From positions 1 to 22,435 of the IMG/VR virus record IMGVR_UViG_3300045777_000025: a DNA stretch of 22,435 nt; one strand, given 5' to 3'. Shown here in pieces: positions 1 to 6,836 of the stretch. Every line of letters starts with the position of its first letter. Position 1 is the first letter of the stretch. The notes under the pieces are model-generated. The model saw only the letters and a list, made by a program, of their open reading frames with translations, ran no database searches and was not told the origin of the DNA. This DNA is from a virus. The position numbers and the translations under genes are program-made.

Positions 1-648
1 ACTGGCCGCGATGATCGCATCGGCAAAGTGAACGTCAATCGCGTCCAAGCCGTTGGAGTACGACATGCGCGCCGCCTTGGCCAGAATAGACGCGAACGTT
101 GATGCAGGAAGCTTGGACAAGGCAAGCGCCAGATCATCAGCGGGCGCGGTCGAAACGACTGACTTCAAATCAGCGGGCGTAGTCGTCGCGGGCGTGGTTT
201 CCGGCTTGGTCGCGCCGTTGGGCGTGCGAGGCGCAACCTTTTTCAATGCCTTGTCAGCCGCCTTTTTGGCGACGGCGGCGATCATGACAGGATCGGTCCA
301 TACGGCCGCGTCGCAAGCCTGTGACACAATAGAGCGCGCATTGCCATACGCCGACAGCCAATCAGGCGACCACGTCTTCTGGTCTTTCCACGCGGCTTCA
401 ACAGCCGTCGGCGTCGAAGCGACACAACCGGCGATGATATGAATGTACATATCGCGGCGCGCGCTAGTCGTCTGGTCTTTGTCCAGACCTTGCACAATCG
501 CGGGAAGATCAGCGGCGACCTTGGCAATGATGCCCCGGTTTTTTTGCACGCCTTGCCCGGCGGCGACAAGGTTCTTGTGGAAGCGAACGATGATAGAAGC
601 CTCGACAACCGGTAAAGTGGCGACGGGCTTGGTTTCGGTAGCGGTCAT
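1..648 (-). CDS. Leftward phage protein of unknown function, 3' end beyond the window
   Basis: An uninterrupted reading frame of 216 codons starts at the ATG complementary to 646-648 and is still open at position 1, so the C-terminus is missing. The start is supported by an AAGGAA ribosome binding site at 655-660 and a near-consensus promoter just upstream. The protein begins MTATETKPVATLPVVEAS. Residues 1-130 look alpha-helical and carry WSPDWLSAYGNARSIVSQAC around 98-117. A Thr/Pro/Ala-rich linker follows at roughly 140-165, then a second small helical part (LALALSKLPASTFASILAKA). I do not recognise the family. It is the only leftward gene seen, transcribed away from the late genes, so it probably belongs to the early or middle region; that role is inference. 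The overlapping rightward frame at 53-442 is a shadow: it has no ribosome binding site and lacks this gene's coherent composition. Confidence 0.82.
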   Translation of the reverse strand, partial: MTATETKPVATLPVVEASIIVRFHKNLVAAGQGVQKNRGIIAKVAADLPAIVQGLDKDQTTSARRDMYIHIIAGCVASTPTAVEAAWKDQKTWSPDWLSAYGNARSIVSQACDAAVWTDPVMIAAVAKKAADKALKKVAPRTPNGATKPETTPATTTPADLKSVVSTAPADDLALALSKLPASTFASILAKAARMSYSNGLDAIDVHFADAIIAAS

Positions 649-665
649 AACGTGTTCCTTTCGTC

Positions 666-695
666 TTGGCCGAGACGTTCTCGACCATGTATAAA
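666..695 (+). promoter_or_regulatory. Weak rightward promoter candidate overlapping the leftward one
   Basis: TTGGCC at 666-671 (4/6 match to -35) and TATAAA at 690-695 (5/6 match to -10) are separated by 18 nt. Transcription would start near 702 and cross an approximately 485-nt leader before the small terminase gene. The -10 boxes of the two opposed promoters are adjacent, so polymerase could occupy only one at a time. The weak -35 makes this tentative. Confidence 0.25.
667..687. promoter_or_regulatory. Inverted repeat over the leftward start point, candidate operator
   Basis: The arms TGGCCGAGA and TCTCGACCA are 9 nt long, separated by CGT, with one mismatched pair (a G-U pair in RNA). 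The repeat lies immediately downstream of the leftward -10 box and ends at the predicted start (about 688). It also occupies most of the spacer of a weaker rightward promoter candidate. A dimeric repressor bound here would block both. It could instead form a short hairpin at the 5' end of the leftward mRNA. Confidence 0.45.
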
Positions 696-724
696 GTATA
701 GCACTATCTATGCGTTAATGTCAA
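695..724 (-). promoter_or_regulatory. Strong leftward sigma-70-type promoter
   Basis: On the minus strand, TTGACA (complement of 719-724) is followed by an 18-nt spacer and TATACT (complement of 695-700). This is a perfect -35 box and a 5/6 match to the -10 box. The predicted start is near 688, giving a leader of about 40 nt with a good ribosome binding site before the ATG at 648. It is the closest match to consensus in the window, as expected for a promoter read by unmodified host RNA polymerase early in infection. Confidence 0.75.
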
Positions 725-747
725 GTAAGCTCTTGTTAATGGTTAAC
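714..747. promoter_or_regulatory. GTTAA-type sites around the leftward -35 box
   Basis: GTTAATG occurs at 714-720 and again at 735-741, exactly 21 bp (two helical turns) apart. The right copy is part of the inverted repeat GTTAA-TGG-TTAAC at 735-747. The left copy abuts and overlaps the -35 box of the leftward promoter. Phased half-sites like this are typical of a transcription factor that contacts polymerase. No protein is known to bind here. Confidence 0.3.
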
Positions 748-787
748 ATAGGGGCTAAGAGGGTCTGGAAAGAATTACTACCCCTCC

Positions 788-814
788 GGGCGGTGGGGGC
801 AGGGGGGGCCGGGG
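788..814 (+). other. G-quadruplex-type G-run cluster
   Basis: Four runs of at least three G (GGG, GGGGG, GGGGGGG, GGGG) are separated by loops of 2-4 nt, which meets the usual G3+N1-7 pattern on the plus strand. An oppositely oriented G-run cluster (G9 on the minus strand) lies at 1087-1095. Whether it folds in vivo is unknown. Confidence 0.4.
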
Positions 815-1116
815 CGTTTGCTTTGTTTGTTTGAGGGAGCCGTGAACAACTTTGACCCAAAACTGAATTCTATAACTTCCAACCACAACCGCCAATACTT
901 CCGCCGCCGGCAGCTGTACTTGAACCTGAAACTCCACCAGCCCAGTCCGAATTCCCCTTGATACTCCCGCCAACCCCATCTATAAAACTCAAAGGACACG
1001 GCACCGCAATCCAGTGAAGCGCAAGCTCGAACCGGATCGCTAGAAGTTCTGAGGGGCTACGGCTGGACCGGGAAGGCCGCCCCTCACCCCCCCCCAAAAA
1101 GACCCTCCAAAAAATC

Positions 1117-1145
1117 TGGCCAAAAATTTCAGACTGGAGTATAAC
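1117..1145 (+). promoter_or_regulatory. Possible rightward promoter before small terminase
   Basis: TATAAC at 1140-1145 is a 5/6 -10 match, but the best -35 at 17 nt (TGGCCA, 1117-1122) is poor. It would give a start near 1152 and a 36-nt leader. It is listed because no better rightward promoter sits close to the terminase operon; a phage-encoded or activated promoter is equally possible. Confidence 0.2.
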
Positions 1146-1187
1146 CTTCAGCCATCGCGGCATTCCGCCGCGCGGAACGATCCCTTG

Positions 1188-1622
1188 ATGGATGTGGATT
1201 TCGACTTGGAGAGCGAGATCGACCACCTGCCGGCGGTTCAGCGCCGCGGTGACCCCGCCGCCTTGGGCTGGCCGCCAACTCTCCCCTTGGAGATAGCGCT
1301 CCGGGAACACACCGTCCCCGACATTTGCGAGTCGTATGGCATCGACGCTTCCCAGTGGGAGCGCCTGCGGCTGGACAAGGTGTTTCAGGCGGCGGTGGTC
1401 AAGTACGCGGAGATGCTCAAGGCGGACGGCATGGGGTTCCGCCTCAAGGCCCAGCTGCAGTCGGAGACGCTCCTGCAGACTTCGTGGAGGATCATCCACG
1501 ACCCTGACACGCCGGCCGCCGTCCGGGCGGATTTGGTGAAGGCGACGTGGAAGGCCGCTGGCCATGGGAACAATGACGCGCCCCAGCAGGCCAATGCGTT
1601 TTCCATTCAGATCAACCTCTAA
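1188..1622 (+). CDS. Terminase small subunit-like DNA-binding protein
   Basis: A 144-aa protein starting at ATG 1188, with a TTG alternative one codon upstream. A modest GGAACGA motif at 1174-1180 is well spaced for either. In the phage packaging motor the small terminase recognises the genome end and hands DNA to the large subunit. Residues about 30-65 (LPLEIALREHTVPDICESYG, then IDASQWERL) form a helix-turn-helix-like N-terminal domain. The remainder (LLQTSWRIIHDPDTPAAVRA onward) is a helical segment like those of TerS proteins in podoviruses. It lies first in an operon with the large terminase two genes downstream, which supports the call. The long minus-strand frame over it is a shadow. 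The family call comes from pattern and position, not from a database match. Confidence 0.75.
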   Translation: MDVDFDLESEIDHLPAVQRRGDPAALGWPPTLPLEIALREHTVPDICESYGIDASQWERLRLDKVFQAAVVKYAEMLKADGMGFRLKAQLQSETLLQTSWRIIHDPDTPAAVRADLVKATWKAAGHGNNDAPQQANAFSIQINL

Positions 1623-1638
1623 CCCTCTGGAGAGAGAC

Positions 1639-1857
1639 ATGGCCGAAGTCGAGGAACGCGTGGGCAAGCCTGACCCTTTGTATCCGACCATGGACCTGCT
1701 GGTGCAGCTAGGGAAGCTGCTGGCCCCGGCGCATTATCACGCTGGCCTCAGGCGACGCGCCGATCAGCTGCAGGCGTCTGGAGCCCGGGGCTTCTCAGCT
1801 GAGGCCAAGATGATGCGCGTCCTGCAGGATGGGATCGACTTCGGGAAGTGGAGCTGA
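1639..1857 (+). CDS. Small hypothetical protein between terminase subunits
   Basis: A 72-aa protein starting at ATG 1639, chosen because GGAGAG at 1629-1634 is ideally spaced and because an upstream start would overlap the small terminase end. The sequence is mostly helical and charged: LLVQLGKLLAPAHYHAGLRR is followed by LQASGARGFSAEAKMMRVLQ, and it ends DFGKWS. No known domain is recognised. It sits 16 nt after the small terminase and its TGA stop overlaps the large terminase ATG by one base (TGATG), so the three are probably translationally coupled. A packaging accessory role is possible but rests only on position. Confidence 0.75.
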   Translation: MAEVEERVGKPDPLYPTMDLLVQLGKLLAPAHYHAGLRRRADQLQASGARGFSAEAKMMRVLQDGIDFGKWS

Positions 1858-3317
1858 TGGCTGAAACAGTCCAGTACACACCCCCGCCGACCATCAAGAA
1901 ATTCATCAAGCATTACCTGCCCGGTGAGCTGTTTTACGATTGGATTATAGGAGCTGTAGGCTCGGGCAAGACTACTGGACTATTTATGAAGCTGGTCTAT
2001 ATGGCAGGGCTGCAAGCAAAAGGCTCTGATGGCATCCGGCGGACCAAGGCGGTTATTGTCCGCAACACAGGCCAGCAGTTAAGGGATACTACCATAGCCT
2101 CATGGAGTTATTGGTTCAAGGATGGGCAGGCCGGGACATGGCGGGAGACTGACAAGAAGTTCACGCTCAAGTTCGGCGACATCGAATGCGAGGTGCTGTT
2201 TCGCCCCTTGGACACCGAGGACGACGTGCGGCGGGTGCTCTCGCTGGAGGTGACGTTCGCCATCATTGACGAGTTCGTGGAGGTCCCTAGGAAGATCATA
2301 GAGGCCTTGTCAGCTCGCTGTGGACGTTACCCTGCCAGCAAGGACGGCGGAGCTACCAACTGGGGCATGTGGGGCTCCAGCAACCCTTCCACGGAGGATA
2401 ATTGGGCTTATGGATACCTGCACAGGCAGTGCGACGATCCGAACCAGAACATGCCGCCCTGCGCCACCTATTACAAGCAGCCATCCGGTCTGTCGCCGGA
2501 GGCGGAGAACATCGAGAACCTCCCGGGCGGCAAGGCCTACTACACCTCCCAGATGGCTGGCAAGTCCGAGGCGTGGATCAAGCAGTTCATCGAGTCGGAA
2601 TGGGGCTTCTCGGCGTCCGGCAAGCCGGTCATCCAGTCGTTCAAGCCGGCTCTGCACCTTGCGAAGGGGCTGATGCTCAACCCGCACCTGCCGTTGGTGG
2701 CGGGGCTCGATCCGGGGCTTGGCGGGTCGGCGTTCATCTTCGGCCAGCAAGACTTGGAGGGCCGGCTGATCGTCCTTGGGGAGCTGGTGCAGGTCGGATA
2801 TGGCGCGGAAAGGCTCATGTCGGAGCGTTTGAGGCCTTATTTGAAGCTCAGATGGCCGCTTTTGGACCTCGACAACTTCATTATTGCGCCCGATCCGGCG
2901 GCCGCAAATCGGGCTCAAACCGACGAAAAATCGGTCGTGGACAAGATAAAACGCCATTTTCAGGTGTCGATCGAGCAGAATAACCGGCTTCCGCTGCGGC
3001 TGGACGCCATCGACCACTTCGCCACCACGCTCTCTCCGAGCGGGCCGTCGCTGCGCATTGATGAGAAAATGTGCCCGGTGCTGGTCCGCGCCCTGCGCGG
3101 CGGGTGGAGATACAGGCTGGACCAGAAGCGCGACGTGGTGGCCTCTATCGAGCCGGAAAAGAACGCCTATTCCCACAGTGGGGACTCGTTCGGCTACCTC
3201 TGCCGATATTTTCACAGAATTACTGAGAGGGAGCAGCGCTACGGCGTCGGAGGACAAAGGACGCAGCGGAAGTTTATTCCGCCCAGCTCATATGTCAGCA
3301 CATATCACCAACGATAG
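1857..3317 (+). CDS. terL: Terminase large subunit (packaging ATPase-nuclease)
   Basis: A 486-aa protein that powers DNA packaging and cuts the concatemer. The N-terminal ATPase has Walker A GAVGSGKT at residues 32-39, Walker B VTFAIIDE at 132-139 with the catalytic Glu, and the coupling motif GSSNP at 173-177. The C-terminal RNase H-like nuclease shows three acidic motifs: D285 (AGLDPGLGG), D346 (IIAPDPAAA) and D443 (SGDSFGYL). All expected motifs are present and the length is normal, so it looks functional. ATG 1857 is preferred over the in-frame GTG at 1848 because it forms a TGATG overlap with the previous gene and has GGAG upstream. Codons in about 1940-2115 are richer in A/T endings than the rest of the gene. 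Confidence 0.97.
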   Translation: MAETVQYTPPPTIKKFIKHYLPGELFYDWIIGAVGSGKTTGLFMKLVYMAGLQAKGSDGIRRTKAVIVRNTGQQLRDTTIASWSYWFKDGQAGTWRETDKKFTLKFGDIECEVLFRPLDTEDDVRRVLSLEVTFAIIDEFVEVPRKIIEALSARCGRYPASKDGGATNWGMWGSSNPSTEDNWAYGYLHRQCDDPNQNMPPCATYYKQPSGLSPEAENIENLPGGKAYYTSQMAGKSEAWIKQFIESEWGFSASGKPVIQSFKPALHLAKGLMLNPHLPLVAGLDPGLGGSAFIFGQQDLEGRLIVLGELVQVGYGAERLMSERLRPYLKLRWPLLDLDNFIIAPDPAAANRAQTDEKSVVDKIKRHFQVSIEQNNRLPLRLDAIDHFATTLSPSGPSLRIDEKMCPVLVRALRGGWRYRLDQKRDVVASIEPEKNAYSHSGDSFGYLCRYFHRITEREQRYGVGGQRTQRKFIPPSSYVSTYHQR

Positions 3318-3327
3318 GGAGAACATC

Positions 3328-3543
3328 ATGACGACGAGAGTGACTGTCGAGGCCAACCACGGCTGGCCGGTGAAGGTTCAGTTCATCAACCCGAAGACCG
3401 GCAACCCCGTCGGGCCGGAGCGGATCGTGCCGCCGGCGGCGAAGGAGGAGTTCTGCATCCACTCGACGATGGACCTGCGCATCCACGAGGTTCAGCCGGG
3501 CGAAGGGTCCGAGGCCGATGACCTTGATCCTGAAGCGACTTGA
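3328..3543 (+). CDS. Small hypothetical protein between terL and portal
   Basis: A 71-aa protein starting at ATG 3328 with AGGGAGA at 3316-3322 and only 10 nt after terL. It reads MTTRVTVEANHGWPVKVQFI, then a Pro-rich stretch and FCIHSTMDLRIHEVQ, and ends in an acidic tail (EADDLDPEAT). The alternating hydrophobic pattern suggests a small beta-sandwich. Proteins of this style occur between terminase and portal in some podoviruses as I recall, without known function. No domain can be assigned. Confidence 0.75.
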   Translation: MTTRVTVEANHGWPVKVQFINPKTGNPVGPERIVPPAAKEEFCIHSTMDLRIHEVQPGEGSEADDLDPEAT

Positions 3544-3583
3544 CTGTAACATCCGCCGCTAAACTCCAGTGGGGAATGAGATA

Positions 3584-5776
3584 ATGCCGCAAGCACTCGC
3601 CACGGTCGACCTCGATCCTCCGTCCATCACCGTGGAGGACCCTACAGACGCGCCGGTCAAGAAGATTAATGCGGAGCAGCTGAAGACCCTCGGGCAAAAT
3701 TTAGATCGTCTATTTAGTCAATACGCTTCTAATAGACTAATAGCTGAGCAAAGATGGTTACGTAACCAACGTCAGTATTTGGGGATCTATGATCCGGATA
3801 TAGAACGTGAACTTTCACCTACACGCTCCAGAGTATATCCGCGGCTTACCCGGATCAAGACCATCAGCGTGCTGTCGCGCATCATGAACCTGATGTTCCC
3901 CGGCAATGACAAAAACTGGACGCTCAAGGCGAGCCCGTCGCCGGACATGAGTCCGGACGACATCAAGCAGGCCGTGCAGGACGCGGTCCAGAGAGACACC
4001 GAGGCCGGGCTCCAGCCGAAGGTCGACGTGGACTACGCGGTCGCGGCGATCCAAGTGCTGGCGGACAAGAGGGCTGAGCAGCTCTCCACCCTGATCCTCG
4101 ACCAGCTGGAGGAGATCGGCGGCGACCAGTCCGCGGACTACGTCACGATGAACCGCAAGGTGCTGAAAAGCGGCATCACCTACGGCCCGGGCGTGCTCTG
4201 CGGTCCCTACGTCCGCGAGGTGAAGGGGACGACATGGCAGATCGATCCGATGTCCGGGCAGGTCATGCCGATGCCCAAGACCACCTACAAGCCCCAGTTC
4301 GAGTTCGGCTCGGTGTGGGACTGGTATCCCGACATGGGGGCCAAGACGCTGGAGTCGGGCGACGGGCACTTCTGGCGCAAGGTGATGACCCGGTCCCAGC
4401 TGCGCAAGCTGGCCGACCGACCGGACTTCTTCCCGGACGTCATCAAGAAATATCTGGCCACGCATCAGACCGGCAACTATCGCGCCCGCATCCACGAGAC
4501 CGAGCTGCGCGCCATGGGCGTCAAGGTGGTGGTCAACGAGCAGCTGTCCGAGTCGTCGAAATATGAGGCGATCATCTGGCATGGCCCGATCTCGGGCGTC
4601 ATGCTGCAGGCGGCGGGCGTCGAGGTCCCGGAGAACAAGCTGGCCGACGAGGTCGACGCCGAGGTCTGGACGATCGACCAGAATGTCATCAAATGCGTGA
4701 TGAACCCGTGGAAGGAGCTGGGCGTCGAGGTCAAGACCATCCATACCTTCCTGTTCGACGAGGACGACACCTCACCGGTGGGCCAAGGGCTGCCGAACAT
4801 CATGCGCGACTCGCAGATGGCCGTGTGCGCCGCGGCGAGGATGCTGATGGACAACGCCGGGATCGTCTGCGGTCCCCAGCTGGAGATCAACACCACGTTG
4901 CTGAGGCCCGATCAGGACCTGACGGCGATCGTCGCTTATCGCAACTGGTACAGGGACGACGATGGCCTGACGGCGCAGTGGCCGGCGGTGCGCAATGTCG
5001 AGATCAACGCTCACCTCAACGAGCTGCAGCAGATCATCGACCTGTGGATGAAGTTCGCCGATATGGAGACCTTCGTCGGCCCGGCGACCGGCGGCGATAT
5101 GACGCAGGCCCCCTCCGAGCCCCTGCGCACGGCGGCCGGCGCGTCGATGATGCGCGGCGATCAGGCGCTGCCGTTCAAGGACATCATCCGCTCCTTCGAC
5201 GCCTTCACCACCTCGGTGATCCAGTCGCTGGTGCTGTTCAACAAAAAATTCAATCCTGACAAAGCCCCGGAAGGCGACTATAATGTTATAGCGCGTGGGG
5301 CGACGTCGCTGATGGCCAAGGAGGTCCGCGGCTCCCAGATCGACCAGCTGGCCCAGACCCTTACGGACGAGGAGAAGGTCAACGTCGATATGCGCAAGTT
5401 CGCGCGCGAACGGTTCAAGGTGCGCGATCTGGACGATTTGCTCCTGACCGAGGAGGAGGTGGCGCGGGCCAAGGCGCAGGCCGACGCCGGCATGGCTGAA
5501 CAGCAGGCGCAGCAGAAAAAGATGCTGGAGGCCCAGATCAGGAAGCTGGTGGCGGACGAGGCCAAGGGCATGGCGCAGGCGCAGAAGAACGCGGCCAACG
5601 CCGACGCGGAGCAGATCAGGACCGCGATCGACATTCTGGAGAAGGGCGTGGAGAGCGCCATGGGAGGTCAAGGTGGTGGACAGCAGCAGGGTCCTGAGGG
5701 CTCAACTGGTCAAGGAACTCAATCAGTACCGGGGAACGGCGGAGCTGTCGATGATGCGGCGCTTTCTGGAGCTTGA
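3584..5776 (+). CDS. Portal protein (head-tail connector)
   Basis: A 730-aa protein forming the dodecameric ring through which DNA enters and leaves the capsid. The start is ATG 3584; GTG 3569 in frame would add five residues. The length matches the long-portal class of podoviruses rather than the roughly 535-aa T7 class. Features include the N-terminal helical part (QNLDRLFSQYASNRLIAEQR), the stem/wing region with SVWDWYPDMGAKTLESGDGH, the conserved-looking DEDDTSPVGQGLPNIMRDSQ, and a Gln/Ala-rich coiled-coil tail at about 630-700. The end is low-complexity Gly/Gln. Codons between about 3704 and 3840 are almost all A/T-ending, unlike the rest of the gene. The last 100 nt are overlapped by the next gene in another frame. 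Position between terL and scaffold supports the call. Confidence 0.92.
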   Translation: MPQALATVDLDPPSITVEDPTDAPVKKINAEQLKTLGQNLDRLFSQYASNRLIAEQRWLRNQRQYLGIYDPDIERELSPTRSRVYPRLTRIKTISVLSRIMNLMFPGNDKNWTLKASPSPDMSPDDIKQAVQDAVQRDTEAGLQPKVDVDYAVAAIQVLADKRAEQLSTLILDQLEEIGGDQSADYVTMNRKVLKSGITYGPGVLCGPYVREVKGTTWQIDPMSGQVMPMPKTTYKPQFEFGSVWDWYPDMGAKTLESGDGHFWRKVMTRSQLRKLADRPDFFPDVIKKYLATHQTGNYRARIHETELRAMGVKVVVNEQLSESSKYEAIIWHGPISGVMLQAAGVEVPENKLADEVDAEVWTIDQNVIKCVMNPWKELGVEVKTIHTFLFDEDDTSPVGQGLPNIMRDSQMAVCAAARMLMDNAGIVCGPQLEINTTLLRPDQDLTAIVAYRNWYRDDDGLTAQWPAVRNVEINAHLNELQQIIDLWMKFADMETFVGPATGGDMTQAPSEPLRTAAGASMMRGDQALPFKDIIRSFDAFTTSVIQSLVLFNKKFNPDKAPEGDYNVIARGATSLMAKEVRGSQIDQLAQTLTDEEKVNVDMRKFARERFKVRDLDDLLLTEEEVARAKAQADAGMAEQQAQQKKMLEAQIRKLVADEAKGMAQAQKNAANADAEQIRTAIDILEKGVESAMGGQGGGQQQGPEGSTGQGTQSVPGNGGAVDDAALSGA

Positions 5777-5927
5777 GTTGGAGGACGCCAAGGACAAGCT
5801 GGTCGGCGCTTCGGCCCACGACCTGCTGGCGCTGCAAGGCGGGGCGCGCGTGCTGCGCTTTCTAGCCGGCATCCTGACCGACAAGATGTCCGACATCGCA
5901 CCGAAAGCGGAGAGCACCAATGGTTGA
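5676..5927 (+). CDS. Small head-region protein starting inside the portal gene
   Basis: An 83-aa protein read in a different frame from the portal, overlapping its last 101 nt. The GTG at 5676 is best spaced (8 nt) from GGGAGG at 5662-5667; GTG 5673 is also possible. After about 30 residues encoded in the overlap, the protein continues ELSMMRRFLELELEDAKDKL and LALQGGARVLRFLAGILTD. That pattern (acidic helix, then LQG-R--LR-L) occurs in small proteins between portal and scaffold in other phages as I recall. Its stop overlaps the scaffold start by 8 nt. A structural or assembly role is inferred from position. The portal frame here is low-complexity Gly/Gln, which would tolerate overprinting. 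Confidence 0.78.
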   Translation: MDSSRVLRAQLVKELNQYRGTAELSMMRRFLELELEDAKDKLVGASAHDLLALQGGARVLRFLAGILTDKMSDIAPKAESTNG

Positions 5928-6777
5928 CGAACCCGACGAATTTGCCAAAATGTTCGAGGACTTGGCGAAGCTGGGCGACGAGGAGCCTGCGTCCAAGCTG
6001 ACGCCGATCGAGGAGCCCGCGCCAGTCATTGTCGGCGCTGAGCCGGTGGTGGCCGAGGCCCCTGTTGAGAAGCCCGCGCCTGCCGAAGGTCTGGACCTGA
6101 CGCCGCCGGTCGAGGAGCCCGCGCCGGAGCCGGAGCCGGAACCGGTCCAGCAGCAGAGCAGCGAGGATATTCTGGCGCGCTTCGCCCAGATTGTGCGGGA
6201 ACAGCCGGCTCCCCAGCAGCCGGCCCAGCAGCAGGCCCCGCAGCCTCAGCAGGCCCCGCTGTTCACTCCCGACGAAATCAAGGAGCTGGAGGCTTACGAG
6301 AAGGACTGGCCGGACGTCGCCAAGGCCGAGGCCCTGCGCCGGCGCGCCGAGTATAGCCAGCTGATCTCCTACGTGTTCCAGCAAGTGAGCGCGCGGCTGG
6401 CCCCCTTGGAACAGCAGACGGCGGGCGTCTCCACGCGATCGCACCTGAACGACCTCTACACGCTGATCCCGGACTACGATCAGGTGCGCGACCCCGTACT
6501 GGCGTGGGTCGATCAGCAGCCGGCCTACATCAAGAACGCCTACATGCAGGTGGCCCAGCAGGGCACGCCGGCCGAGGTGGCCGACTTGGTGGGGAGGTAC
6601 AAACTGGCGACGGGCCTTCAGGCTAAGGCGGCTCTTGCAGCTCCTACGGCTCCTGCTCCGCAGGTTCGCAAGGCCGCCGCGGCGCTCGCGCCTGTCAAAT
6701 CGGCGCGGTCCAACGTGGCCGAGACAGCCCCGGAAGATTTCGACTCGGCGTTCGCTGCGTTCGCCAAGGCAGTCTGA
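5920..6777 (+). CDS. Capsid scaffolding protein
   Basis: A 285-aa protein located between portal and major capsid genes, the standard scaffold position. It starts at ATG 5920 with GGAG at 5909-5912. Residues 1-115 are acidic and Pro/Glu/Gln-rich, with EPAPEPEPEP and QQPAQQQAPQPQQ stretches, so probably disordered. Residues about 120-235 form a helical domain that includes KELEAYEKDWPDVAKAEALR, RAEYSQLISYVFQQVSARLA and PAYIKNAYMQVAQQGTPAEV. A basic Ala/Pro linker leads to a short acidic-aromatic C-terminus (PEDFDSAFAAFAKAV) of the kind scaffolds use to bind capsid protein. Such proteins guide procapsid assembly and then leave. No protease motif is seen here. A GC-rich hairpin follows the stop. 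Confidence 0.8.
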   Translation: MVDEPDEFAKMFEDLAKLGDEEPASKLTPIEEPAPVIVGAEPVVAEAPVEKPAPAEGLDLTPPVEEPAPEPEPEPVQQQSSEDILARFAQIVREQPAPQQPAQQQAPQPQQAPLFTPDEIKELEAYEKDWPDVAKAEALRRRAEYSQLISYVFQQVSARLAPLEQQTAGVSTRSHLNDLYTLIPDYDQVRDPVLAWVDQQPAYIKNAYMQVAQQGTPAEVADLVGRYKLATGLQAKAALAAPTAPAPQVRKAAAALAPVKSARSNVAETAPEDFDSAFAAFAKAV

Positions 6778-6783
6778 AGTGTT

Positions 6784-6803
6784 GCGGGGGGCAATCCCCC
6801 CGC
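6784..6803 (+). terminator. GC-rich hairpin after the scaffold gene
   Basis: A perfect 8-bp stem (GCGGGGGG with CCCCCCGC) closes a CAAT loop, starting 6 nt after the scaffold stop. There is no T-run after it, so it may be a weak terminator or an RNA end-stabilising/processing hairpin rather than an intrinsic terminator. It lies directly before the capsid promoter. A hairpin with the same CCCCGCCCAC flank occurs at 9020-9055. Confidence 0.5.
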
Positions 6804-6807
6804 CCAC

Positions 6808-6836
6808 TAGACATAACCTCTGGAATTAACTATCAT
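6808..6836 (+). promoter_or_regulatory. Promoter for the capsid block
   Basis: TAGACA at 6808-6813 and TATCAT at 6831-6836 each match consensus at 5 of 6 positions and are separated by the optimal 17 nt. The predicted start near 6843 gives an approximately 100-nt leader before the capsid gene. That leader contains an imperfect 13-nt direct repeat (6864-6876 and 6889-6901, 11 of 13 identical) of unknown meaning. An extra promoter here would raise capsid protein output above the upstream morphogenesis genes, as expected from stoichiometry. Confidence 0.6.

Larger units (their letters stand above)
649..1187. other. Divergent control region, candidate packaging-start region
   Basis: About 540 bp with no convincing gene, between the leftward gene and the terminase operon. 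It contains the promoter and operator sites at 666-747, a G-rich run at 788-814, a run of nine C at 1087-1095, and three A-tracts at 1096-1100, 1109-1114 and 1122-1126 spaced 13 bp apart. In many tailed phages the cos or pac site lies beside the small terminase gene, so this is the natural place for it here; that is inference from position. A Gly/Ser-rich minus-strand frame ends at 870 but has no credible start. A 39-codon rightward frame at 842-961 (GTG) is judged too weak to call. Confidence 0.5.

Noticed and set aside
842-961. 39-codon rightward frame starting at GTG after GAGGGAG
   Set aside because: The ribosome site is too close to the GTG, the composition is not protein-like, and nothing about it is recognisable.
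1025-1033. GGTTCGAGC on the minus strand, like a tRNA T-loop
   Set aside because: Flanking bases do not form a T-stem, acceptor stem or anticodon arm.
870-1691. 273-codon minus-strand frame across the control region and small terminase
   Set aside because: It opposes a well-supported terminase gene, has no ribosome site, and its upstream part has the Arg/Leu/Gly-rich look of an antisense shadow. Only its last 45 residues are noted separately.
3544-3583. TTGACT and TAAACT as a promoter before the portal gene
   Set aside because: The spacer is only 14 nt, too short for a sigma-70-type promoter.
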